Assembly: GCA_963744875.1 (NCBI GenBank)
Contig: CAVUVQ010000030.1
Span: 1 to 64,000 of the forward strand
Direction of reading: 5' to 3'
Source: JACDAE01 sp963744875
GTDB taxonomy: Bacteria > Chloroflexota > Ktedonobacteria > Ktedonobacterales > Ktedonobacteraceae
DNA length: 64,000 nt
In this document: positions 1 to 7,817 of the stretch, piece after piece
Position numbering within the stretch: position 1 is the first letter of the stretch
Layout of the letters: each line of letters opens with the position of its first letter
Position numbers and translations under genes: made by a program
Notes under the pieces: model-generated
Database searches by the model: none
What the model was told of the DNA's origin: nothing
The model's input: only the letters and a program-made list of their open reading frames with translations

Positions 1-230
1 CCCGTCGGTTCCGTTTATACAAAAATACCGCTAAATACATGTAGTACTCCTTTAAAATCAGGCAAAATTGCCTGATTTTTCTTTTTATTGCCTGTTTTGC
101 GTCTCATTCACCCGCACGCGGAACCGACCCTTACACTCAGATCAGTTCCGTATACTCACCTTCTCACCAGCGATGTCGCCTCAGAGAGCCACGTCGTTGC
201 TCCCAGCACGATGGCCATCATCTGGATCGG
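1..230. repeat. Non-coding repeat element, family A, copy 1
   Basis: The window opens on a sequence that recurs at about 46,022 and 57,508. It starts with GTCGGTTCCG (4-13), continues through a conserved AATAC-containing stretch, and carries a terminator-like hairpin of AAAATCAGGCAA pairing with TTGCCTGATTTT (about 56-82) followed by a T-rich run. The inverted copy CGGAACCGAC lies at 119-128, with a degenerate third copy just after it. Copies 1 and 3 also share the segment around 170-225. The short ORFs across it are not conserved between copies, so I treat it as non-coding. Positions 231-556 hold nothing else I can support. Confidence 0.75.
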
Positions 231-556
231 GTGATCAAAGGGCTTCGGAGCGAAGTGCACCGAGAAGCAGGGGTTTTTGATCGGTCTGTATCTGGCATGG
301 TGTTCAGAGGCACTAAAACCGCAGAGTCGAAGATCATCCTCTCTCTCGTTCCCGCTGGCTATACGTCGGCATTCAAGAAAGGGTTGCGAGAAAAATACTC
401 CTTCCATTGAATCATTCAGAAATGATACGACCCAATTCTGCATTCCTCGACAGTATCGATCTCGCAATCTATGACATAATAATGAGATTCTTCTTGCGTT
501 CTGAGGCTCTACGAAAACGAGGCAGGCTCAGGTTTTGATTTCACTACCAATACCAC

Positions 557-3148
557 TTAAAGTGTGGAAGAGAGCATGAAAAGACTGCGTGCTGCCATGG
601 CCTGCTCTGGCGACATTGTTTGCCCCTCAGTCCATGCGGTAGCGAATGACTGTTCGTCCAACTGCTCATGGAGCGTGGTAAGCATGTGGTCACGTACCAA
701 CTGCTCGAGTGGCGATATCGATACACCAACGGCCTCGCGCAAAACGGCAGCGGCACTTAAAAGATGTACAGTCCAGATCGCCTCACCCTGTACCATAGCA
801 AAATTTGCCAGTCCCTCCAGGCAAAAGGCAATCATCCATCTATCACCCAACCGCATCATAATCGCCAGGCCTTCCTCAAAGTATGCATACGCCTGTGTGA
901 AGTCGCCTGCCTGAAAAGTGATATGCCCTAAGGCGCTCAATGCATGCGCGATGCCATGCTGATTTCCGAGCATTCTACAGATTGCCAGACTCTCTTCCTC
1001 TAGAACGCATGCTGCCTGCGCATCGCCCTGAAGGAGCGAGATCCATCCCAGGAGATTGAGCGAGCTGACGATGCCATACTGATCATCCAGTTCTCGTAAA
1101 AGTGCCAGACATTCTTCGATCATCGTACGCGCTGTGTAAGTATCTCCTTGAAAGAAGATCATCGAGGCGAAATAATAGAGCGTTTCGCTCAGAGTTTCCT
1201 TACACCCTTCTCTTCGAGAGATTGCCAAGCTCTCCTCATAGTATGTGCGTGCTGTAACATACTCGCCTCTCATCTGAGCCGCAGCTCCTAATCTACACAG
1301 TGAACGTGCAATCCCCAATAGATTCCCCAGTTCCCGAAAGAGCATCAGGTTTTCTTCGCAGGACATTACCACATAGGACAAGTCACCTTGAAGGCCAGCC
1401 AGGATCGCTGTCGTATTCCTTGCATCGCCTCTGATGGAGAGCGACACATCCTGGCTATACTGCAATGCGCGTTCAAGGAGATCACGTCCTTCCTGCACGT
1501 ACCCGCGTATGATCCAGAACCGCTCCAACGCTTTTCCCAACCGTAGGGCCAGATCCGTTCCCGTGCTCATCCCACGCTCTCCATGAGCTATGAGGAAGCA
1601 AAGTGCCTCGTGCAGGTTATCATGCTCTCTCTCCAGCCGCTCCAGCCAGGGAAGGAGTTGTGACCCTTTCAATGCCAGTTCAGCCTCTTCTGCCAGTGCC
1701 AGATAGTATCTGGCGTGAGCCCACTGCATCTGCTCCAGTTTCCCATCAAGGGAGAGGCGTTCCAGGCCATACTCGCGGATTGTTCTCAGCAAGAGCAAAC
1801 GGGGTTCTTCCCCTTCTTGAACGGTACGCAAGAGCATACTTTTATCGAGGAGAGAAGTAACCGTTTCTAAAACCCGCTCCTTCTCTTGCTGGCCCTCAAG
1901 CATGACCCAGATGGCTTCGAGAGACTGAAGCGTACAGCCACCAACGAAGATGGAGAGCGAGCAAAAGAGTCGCTGCTCAATAGGGTTCAATAGGTGATAG
2001 CTCCACTCAAGTGTGTTCCGCAGCGTTTGTTGCCGTACCGGTGCATCCCGCACGCCATTGGTCAAGATCTGAAGCCGGTTATCGAGCCGTCGTAACAGCA
2101 TTTGCGGCGAGAGTAATTTCAGGTGAGGGACCGCCAATTCAATCGCCAACGGCAACCCATCCAGGTGAGTACAAATTTCAACAATGACACGAGCGTTGGT
2201 CTCATTCATAGTAAAATGCGGCAGCACCGCTTCAGCTCGTTGAAGAAAAAGTACAATTGCCGGATACTGCGAAAGTTGCTCCTTCTCTGAAAACGGTGTG
2301 AGGTCCGGGAGCGGGAGCGGAGGGACGAGAAATTCGTATTCACCAGAGACCCGTAGAATGCTGCGACTCGTGACCAGGAGCTTAAGGTGGGGACAACAAG
2401 CAAGAAGATCAGGAAGGATTGAAGCGGCCTCTACCACCTGTTCAAAGTTATCAAGTAGCAGGAGCAGATGTTTCTCCTTGAGAAAGGCTTTCAAGAGATT
2501 AAACATATTTTGGCTTCCAATCTCTTGGAGCCCAAGTTTGTGGGCAATCGTCGGCACCACCTGATCCAGGGCACTCGTTTCCATAAGAGAGAGAAAGCGC
2601 ATTCCATCGGCAAAGTCATTGGTCAGGTGCGTGAGAGCCTGCATCCCAAGACGTGTTTTTCCGACCCCACCAGTACCAGTAAGAGTGAGCAAGCGTACCT
2701 CAGGTCGTCTGAGCAACTCGCACACCGTAGTGATCTCTTGCTCGCGCCCAACAAACGATGTCAACTGAGCAGGAAGAAAGAACTGGTCTTCAGATGTGGC
2801 ATTCCCTTGAAAAGAAAAAATAGATGAGGATCGCGGAGTGACGGATGGTTGCTCACTCGGCTCCGAGGCTGCTCGTTCGAGAGCCTGCTCATTTATCTCG
2901 TCTGGCTTTTTTAGGATGAGTCCCAGTTCCTCGGCATTCTTCCCAAAGGTTTCACAGAGAGCCTGGCGATAACGAGGACTCGGGGAAATTGCTCCCCGTT
3001 CCCAACGAGCTATTGTACGAGGATCAGGACAATTAATCAGGGTAGCTACATATTCAAGCGTCCAGCCACGTCGCTCCCGTTCATATTTGAGTTGTGGCCT
3101 TGAAATAACTTTTTTCTCGGTCCCGTTTTTTCTTTCCACTTCATACAT
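557..3148 (-). CDS. XRE-family HTH / NB-ARC ATPase / TPR transcriptional regulator
   Basis: This 863-residue signal-transduction ATPase with a DNA-binding head is of the kind common in Ktedonobacteria and Streptomyces. Residues about 15-80 form an XRE helix-turn-helix, with the usual ARWERG element near 48-53. An NB-ARC/STAND NTPase follows, with Walker A GTGGVGKT near 158-165 and Walker B LLLLLDNFEQ near 228-237. The C-terminal third (about 510-830) is built from TPR-like helical repeats. It is transcribed divergently from the lanthipeptide operon starting at 3414, and paired direct repeats sit in the shared spacer, so it is the obvious candidate regulator of that cluster. That role is inferred from position. 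Its ligand is unknown. The gene looks intact. Confidence 0.85.
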   Translation of the reverse strand: MYEVERKNGTEKKVISRPQLKYERERRGWTLEYVATLINCPDPRTIARWERGAISPSPRYRQALCETFGKNAEELGLILKKPDEINEQALERAASEPSEQPSVTPRSSSIFSFQGNATSEDQFFLPAQLTSFVGREQEITTVCELLRRPEVRLLTLTGTGGVGKTRLGMQALTHLTNDFADGMRFLSLMETSALDQVVPTIAHKLGLQEIGSQNMFNLLKAFLKEKHLLLLLDNFEQVVEAASILPDLLACCPHLKLLVTSRSILRVSGEYEFLVPPLPLPDLTPFSEKEQLSQYPAIVLFLQRAEAVLPHFTMNETNARVIVEICTHLDGLPLAIELAVPHLKLLSPQMLLRRLDNRLQILTNGVRDAPVRQQTLRNTLEWSYHLLNPIEQRLFCSLSIFVGGCTLQSLEAIWVMLEGQQEKERVLETVTSLLDKSMLLRTVQEGEEPRLLLLRTIREYGLERLSLDGKLEQMQWAHARYYLALAEEAELALKGSQLLPWLERLEREHDNLHEALCFLIAHGERGMSTGTDLALRLGKALERFWIIRGYVQEGRDLLERALQYSQDVSLSIRGDARNTTAILAGLQGDLSYVVMSCEENLMLFRELGNLLGIARSLCRLGAAAQMRGEYVTARTYYEESLAISRREGCKETLSETLYYFASMIFFQGDTYTARTMIEECLALLRELDDQYGIVSSLNLLGWISLLQGDAQAACVLEEESLAICRMLGNQHGIAHALSALGHITFQAGDFTQAYAYFEEGLAIMMRLGDRWMIAFCLEGLANFAMVQGEAIWTVHLLSAAAVLREAVGVSISPLEQLVRDHMLTTLHEQLDEQSFATAWTEGQTMSPEQAMAARSLFMLSSTL

Positions 3149-3257
3149 CCTTGTTAGTTATTACCATAATATATTCTTTTGGAGAGCAAATAGATGTGTA
3201 TTTTTTCACAAAAGTGTTTTATCTCAGAGGATATTCTACCAGATTCAACGCTGGAAT

Positions 3258-3307
3258 GCCCCAAATTAGCCCATCTGTTGCTCTGCATCCGCCCCAAATT
3301 TGCCCAT
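3258..3307. promoter_or_regulatory. Pair of 17-bp direct repeats, candidate operator
   Basis: GCCCCAAATTAGCCCAT at 3258-3274 is repeated with one change (T for A) at 3291-3307. The start-to-start distance is 33 bp, about three helical turns. The pair lies between the divergent regulator and the lanthipeptide export operon. This is the arrangement expected of an operator for a dimeric or oligomeric XRE/STAND regulator, but binding is inference. Confidence 0.5.
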
Positions 3308-3413
3308 TGGATACACTTCCCTAAATAGCTCACATACTTTAGAATTTGTAGCAAATAAGCAAGGAATATTTTTCAGGCCATAAGAGTTTGAAGCAATAAT
3401 TTTCCTTATCTCT

Positions 3414-4017
3414 ATGACTTCGAGAAAAAATATGATATCACCAGAAAAAAAGCATTTAATCTATCGATCACAGGCGCTGGAGCAGTATATGCAAAGCCAG
3501 CAAAAGACTGTTCTTCTACGCCTGCTTGCTCCTCGGGCAATACTTTTTATGTGGATATTACTTGTGCTCTTTATAACAGTCTGGGGAATGATATGGGAGA
3601 ATTCTACACCTATCTATGCTATGGGCACAGGCGTCCTGCAAGAAGAAAACCTATCAAACACTTTAAACCAGCAAAGGATGATAGCCATAGTATTCGTGCC
3701 CGTCCATCCATCACTGGTGCTTCATTCTGGCCTATCAACACAACTTCAGATAGGTATGGGGACCCAAGAAGTCATGTTCATAGGCCAGATTGAGCGCATT
3801 TTACCAGGTGTTGCCAGTCCCCAGAATCTTGCGGAAAAGTTATGCACTCAGTGGAATAGAGGCTCTGCTCGTTACTCAGCCTTCCATTGTAGTAATAGTG
3901 CACGTTACCTCTCCTGCGCCGATTGCTTCTAAGTATGCAGGCAGTACTGTAAAAGCACAGATACAGACGGAAGAGCAGCCTCTACTCTCTATGTTGTTCG
4001 GAATGCCAGGCCAATGA
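3414..4017 (+). pseudogene. Short HlyD-like membrane-fusion adaptor, frameshifted
   Basis: This reads as a membrane-fusion/HlyD-type adaptor for the ABC exporter that follows. The first frame (3414 to about 3840) has a basic cytoplasmic head, one TM segment (residues about 42-62, ILFMWILLVLFITVWGMIW), then a beta-rich lipoyl-like part (VFVPVHPSLVLHSGLSTQLQIG). It then falls out of frame, and the rest continues in frame +1 to 4017, with ALSGIEALLVTQ and the typical C-terminal GSTVKAQIQ strand. Removing one A from the AAAA run at about 3834 restores a single reading frame of about 200 codons. Even repaired it is half the usual 400-residue length and lacks the long coiled coil. Its stop overlaps the exporter start (ATGA), implying coupling. 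It may be a real mutation or a sequencing error. Confidence 0.65.
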
Positions 4018-6440
4018 GAAAGACACAAACAATGGAACCAGAAGTACACAGTACTGCAATGACACCTATTGATAGACGCATACGTAGAGTACTGCTAGCA
4101 AGCCTGGATGTAGCAGAGCAACCAACGTTCCCCCAATTGGAACGCGTCATCGCTCAGAGAGAGCACAATGTACGGATGGACACTGGACAACTACCTCTCC
4201 TGTCCATCGCCAACGAAAAGCTTTCTCCTCGTCAGCCTGAACACACAGTTTCTTACCAGACGACCACCTTACGACGTTGGCGACGAAAAATGCCAGTTTT
4301 GACTCAAATGAGCGCTGTGGAATGTGGGGCTGCCTGCCTGGCGATGATTCTCAGCTACTATGGACGCAATACCTCTGTTTCGGAGGCACGTGAACATTGC
4401 AATCCTGGGCGTGATGGTTTGTCCGCTCTCACACTTGTGCATGCTGCTAAGAGCTATGGCCTACAAGTTCGCGCCGTAACTCTGCATGAAAATGAGGATT
4501 TTCGTCTTGTACATCTCCCGGCCATTATCCATTGGCAGTTCAACCACTTCCTGATTGTTGAGGGCTGGACGCCGCTCCATGTGGATCTTGTTGATCCTGC
4601 ACGAGGCCGCCGCCGTATCACCCAGGAAGAGTTCGATAAAGACTTTACGGGTATCGTCATCATGCTTGAGCCTGGTGATGGCTTTACACGCCATCACACC
4701 CCTCCACAGGTTAATCTGGGCACATACGTAAAGAGTTACATGAGACAGGCTCCGTTAACATTCGGGCAGATTATTGGCGCTTCACTTCTGCTCCAGATCC
4801 TTGGGCTTGGTATGCCTTTGTTGACAGAAATAGTGGTGGATCAGATCATCCCTTTTCAGATGAATTCGGCTATGAATATTCTGGGGGCGGGTCTACTCAT
4901 GCTGGCTCTCACTCAATTGGTCACAACATTTCTGCGTGCATCACTATTGGTCTACTTACAGGCACGTGTTGACACCCAGATGATGCTTGGTTTCTTTGAA
5001 CACATGCTCTCTCTTCCCTTACGCTTCTTTCAACAACGTTCGAGCGGGGATATTCTCGCACGTCTGAATAGCAATAGTATCATTCGCGATACACTCAGCA
5101 ATCAGCTTATATCGACGCTGCTAGATGGAGGTATGGTAATTGTCTATCTGATCATTCTTCTCTGGCAGGCACCTATCTTTGCCATCCTGGTCCTGGGCAT
5201 CGGCGGACTGCAAATTATTCTGTTACTTTGCACAAAGCGGCCTCTGCATAACCTCTCACGACAGGTGTTGGAAAGCCAGGGAGTAGCCCAGGGGTATGTC
5301 GCCGAGGCACTTACGGGCATCATAACGCTCAAAGCTGCTGGAGCTGAAAAACGAGCGCTGCAGCACTGGTCTAACCTGTTCTTTGAGCAATTAAACGTCT
5401 TGGTACGCCGTAACTATCTCTCATCAGGACTTGACGCAGCGATGAGTATGTTGCATACATTCTCGCCTCTCTCTCTTCTCTGGATAGGTGCAACGTTGGT
5501 CATACATGGTCAGATGCAGGTCGGCACCATGCTGGCACTGAATGCTCTGGCCTTAGCTTTCCTCACGCCACTTACGTCGCTGATGAGCACGGGGCGGCAA
5601 TTACAACTGGTCCATTCTCATCTGGAACGTATTGCCGATGTCATCGAAGCTCAACCTGAACAGCAAGTAGAAAACGCTCAACAGGCTTCCAGGCTAACAG
5701 GTAACATTGCTCTCCATAATGTCAGCTTCCGCTACAACGAACATGCACCGGAGATCCTGCGCAACATTAATGCGTCTATCCGAGCAGGACAAAAAATCGC
5801 AATAGTGGGACGCACTGGCTCGGGCAAAAGTACGCTGGGCACGTTACTGCTCGGGCTTTACCTACCCACGCAAGGCGAAATCTTCTACGATGGCGTCTCC
5901 CTGCATCAGTTGGATTACCAGACTGTACGTGCACAATTCGGTGCCGTGATGCAAGAGGCTACCATCTTCAGTGGTTCGATTCGCCATAACATCGCCTTCA
6001 ACGATCCCACCATGACCCTGGAACGCGTCATTCAGGCGGCCCAGATGGCGGCACTACACGATGATATTCTCAATATGCCAATGGGATATGAAACCTTTGT
6101 CTCGGAAAGAGGGTCCGCCCTCTCTGGTGGGCAACGCCAGCGCCTGGCCCTGGCTCGTGCGCTGGCTCACAATCCGGTTATTCTTTTGCTTGATGAAGCG
6201 ACCAGTGCTCTGGACGTTATGACCGAACAGATCATTGAGCAGAACCTGCGTGCCCTATCCTGTACCCAGATCATCATCGCGCATCGCCTGAGCACTATTC
6301 GCAACGCAGATATCATTCTGGTACTCGATCAAGGGAGCATTACTGAAAGCGGCACTCACAAGGAATTACTGCTCCGCAAAGGCTACTATGCCAGGCTCAT
6401 TCACAGTCAACTCGCCAGTGGAGAGGTAAGAATGGAATGA
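4014..6440 (+). CDS. lanT: Bacteriocin/lanthipeptide exporter with C39 peptidase domain (LanT/NHLP type)
   Basis: This 808-residue ABC exporter should remove the leader at a double-glycine site and export the mature peptide. After an unusual N-terminal extension of about 90 residues comes a C39 peptidase. Its catalytic Cys104 lies in QMSAVECGAAC, the His in HWQFNHFLIVEGW and the Asp in VDLVDPARG. About six membrane segments follow (residues about 240-530). The nucleotide-binding domain has Walker A GRTGSGKST near 599-607, signature LSGGQRQRL near 703, Walker B VILLLDEATSALD and the AHRLST H-loop. All catalytic residues are present, so one polypeptide can both process and pump. It starts inside the adaptor stop codon and ends about 225 bp before the first precursor. 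Substrate assignment to the two GG-leader peptides downstream rests on linkage and the matching AITGG site. Confidence 0.93.
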   Translation: MRKTQTMEPEVHSTAMTPIDRRIRRVLLASLDVAEQPTFPQLERVIAQREHNVRMDTGQLPLLSIANEKLSPRQPEHTVSYQTTTLRRWRRKMPVLTQMSAVECGAACLAMILSYYGRNTSVSEAREHCNPGRDGLSALTLVHAAKSYGLQVRAVTLHENEDFRLVHLPAIIHWQFNHFLIVEGWTPLHVDLVDPARGRRRITQEEFDKDFTGIVIMLEPGDGFTRHHTPPQVNLGTYVKSYMRQAPLTFGQIIGASLLLQILGLGMPLLTEIVVDQIIPFQMNSAMNILGAGLLMLALTQLVTTFLRASLLVYLQARVDTQMMLGFFEHMLSLPLRFFQQRSSGDILARLNSNSIIRDTLSNQLISTLLDGGMVIVYLIILLWQAPIFAILVLGIGGLQIILLLCTKRPLHNLSRQVLESQGVAQGYVAEALTGIITLKAAGAEKRALQHWSNLFFEQLNVLVRRNYLSSGLDAAMSMLHTFSPLSLLWIGATLVIHGQMQVGTMLALNALALAFLTPLTSLMSTGRQLQLVHSHLERIADVIEAQPEQQVENAQQASRLTGNIALHNVSFRYNEHAPEILRNINASIRAGQKIAIVGRTGSGKSTLGTLLLGLYLPTQGEIFYDGVSLHQLDYQTVRAQFGAVMQEATIFSGSIRHNIAFNDPTMTLERVIQAAQMAALHDDILNMPMGYETFVSERGSALSGGQRQRLALARALAHNPVILLLDEATSALDVMTEQIIEQNLRALSCTQIIIAHRLSTIRNADIILVLDQGSITESGTHKELLLRKGYYARLIHSQLASGEVRME

Positions 6441-6665
6441 GTGTGCTTTTAGGAGACTGGCATCTGACTTAGCAAGTACCGCCTGCATAAGAAAATCTTT
6501 TCTGCTGATGTCATAAAGCAGAGCGATGAAGCTTCACGCCTTGAAAGTGTTTTATTTGACGCAAAGCGACAGAGGATATCCTTTATGCACCGTTACTATA
6601 AATCTGGTAGTTGTACCTATGTGTACAACTATTTATTAACCATCGTAAAAATAAAGGAGATTAAC

Positions 6666-6896
6666 ATGAGTATTAAAGACATCATCCGCGCCTGGAAAGA
6701 CAGTAGCTTTCGCGCTAGCTTGAGCGACGAACAACGCGCTCTCCTGCCCACCAATCCAATCGGGGAGGTACTCAGCGAAGAGCAACTCCAGGCCATCACC
6801 GGTGGCATGAAAGATCAATGTGCAACCGATACTGGCGGCTGTAGCTGTACCGGAAACGAAGGGTGTATGATAACTTCAGTTGTGGACGGCTGCTAA
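6666..6896 (+). CDS. lanA1: Class II lanthipeptide precursor 1
   Basis: The 76-residue precursor is better started at the ATG at 6666, directly behind AAAGGAGATTAAC, than at an upstream in-frame ATG. The leader (residues 1-47) is charged and amphipathic and ends in EEQLQAITGG, a double-glycine cleavage site like that of mersacidin-type precursors. The 29-residue core begins MKDQC and contains five Cys (core positions 5, 12, 14, 20, 29), four Thr and two Ser, enough for several thioether rings. It shares its leader almost residue for residue with the next gene but differs in the core, notably in a C-terminal Cys. Leader removal by the C39 exporter and modification by the LanM at 7818 are inferred from linkage. 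Confidence 0.88.
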   Translation: MSIKDIIRAWKDSSFRASLSDEQRALLPTNPIGEVLSEEQLQAITGGMKDQCATDTGGCSCTGNEGCMITSVVDGC

Positions 6897-6966
6897 TGGC
6901 CATACATTTCAACGGTTTTAATCATTAACACAATCACTCGATCGTTTAAAAATAAAGGAGATTAAT

Positions 6967-7197
6967 ATGAGTATTAAAGACATTATCCACGCCTGGAAAG
7001 ACAGCAGTTTTCGCGCTAGCTTGAGCGACGAACAACGCGCTCTCCTACCCACCAATCCAATTGGAGAGACTCTTGATGAAGAGCAACTCCAGGCTATCAC
7101 CGGTGGTATGAAAAATCCATGCGAAACCTCTGGCGGTGGTTGTAGCTGTAGTGGGGCACCTGAGTGCACAAATGGAACCTGGACTGCGACATATTAA
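6967..7197 (+). CDS. lanA2: Class II lanthipeptide precursor 2
   Basis: This is a second 76-residue precursor with the same AAAGGAG ribosome-binding site and a 47-residue leader differing from precursor 1 at only a few positions (H for R at 8, TLD for VLS near 35-37). It ends in the same AITGG site. The 29-residue core begins MKNPC, has four Cys at core positions 5, 12, 14 and 20, and many Ser/Thr (7, 8, 13, 15, 21, 24, 26, 28). The spacing C-x6-C-S-C-x5-C is shared with precursor 1, so the first rings are probably the same, whereas the tails diverge (WTATY here). The pair arose by tandem duplication. It could be a two-peptide lantibiotic or two variant products. The sequence does not decide. 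Confidence 0.87.
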   Translation: MSIKDIIHAWKDSSFRASLSDEQRALLPTNPIGETLDEEQLQAITGGMKNPCETSGGGCSCSGAPECTNGTWTATY

Positions 7198-7231
7198 TTA
7201 TATGCACTAGTGTTCTGTTCCATTCATTTAA

Positions 7232-7285
7232 CCCCATCCCTGGACACTGTCAACGTGGCCCAGGGGTGGGAGCATCGCGGTGCTC
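7232..7285 (+). terminator. Hairpins between precursor genes and lanM, possible attenuator
   Basis: CCCCATCCCTGG (7232-7243) pairs with CCAGGGGTGGG (7259-7270) with at most one wobble. A smaller GAGCA/TGCTC hairpin follows at 7270-7285. There is no clean T tract. In lanthipeptide operons such a structure commonly lets precursor transcripts outnumber synthetase transcripts. That role here is inference. Confidence 0.45.
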
Positions 7286-7368
7286 AGCACGTCCCACCAT
7301 CAAGACATCGTTTATAAGCGACTCACACGTAAAGGCGTAAAGAGGAGACAAATTGGGGAGAAATAAAA

Positions 7369-7755
7369 ATGGATTACCAGCGTGATGAGAGGCAACCTTC
7401 CCAGGTAGTCGACGATAATTGGATTATCGCTCTCCGTCGGAACAATATATCTTCATATGGAAGCAATGGCAAATGGCTCATACATGCTCAGCGAGAGAAA
7501 ATAGATAACATTTGGAAAATTATAGCTCTGGCAACGGAGGAAGGATGTCTGGGCAGTTTCTCCAAAGTATCAACGATTGCCCTGGCCTTCACAACACAAA
7601 CAGGCGTGCACACGATCTGCATCTATACCTACAATAGCAGTGACTATGACGATGTGATGCGCGTCAGGGCAATGTTACGCGAACTGGGCATTACATCTTC
7701 CATTCCATATGTCACCTGGACAGGTCAGGAACAAACGACACTTTATAACGAATAA
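7369..7755 (+). CDS. Small Bles03/DUF1917-like protein in the lanthipeptide operon
   Basis: This is an intact 128-residue soluble protein behind GGGGAGAAATAAAA. The order of motifs, GKWLIHAQREKIDNIWKII, then GCLGSFSKVSTIAL, then HTICIYTYNSSDYDDVMRV and LRELGI, matches my recollection of the Bles03/DUF1917 family. Human C11orf68 belongs to it, and bacterial members are often labelled putative phosphothreonine lyase domain proteins. I cannot run a profile search, so the family name is moderate confidence and enzymatic activity is not shown. It lies between the precursors and LanM, in the same direction. That suggests an accessory role in peptide modification, immunity or synthetase regulation, but none is established. 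No TM segment or signal peptide is visible. Confidence 0.6.
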   Translation: MDYQRDERQPSQVVDDNWIIALRRNNISSYGSNGKWLIHAQREKIDNIWKIIALATEEGCLGSFSKVSTIALAFTTQTGVHTICIYTYNSSDYDDVMRVRAMLRELGITSSIPYVTWTGQEQTTLYNE

Positions 7756-7817
7756 TCAGCATTTTATTCGCATCAGGCGGGCAGAAATTTTTCGAGGTAG
7801 AGGACAAGGAGCAACAA

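Noticed and set aside
6585..6665. N-terminal extension of precursor 1 from an upstream ATG
   Set aside because: The paralogue has no such extension, and the AAAGGAG site sits immediately before ATG 6666.
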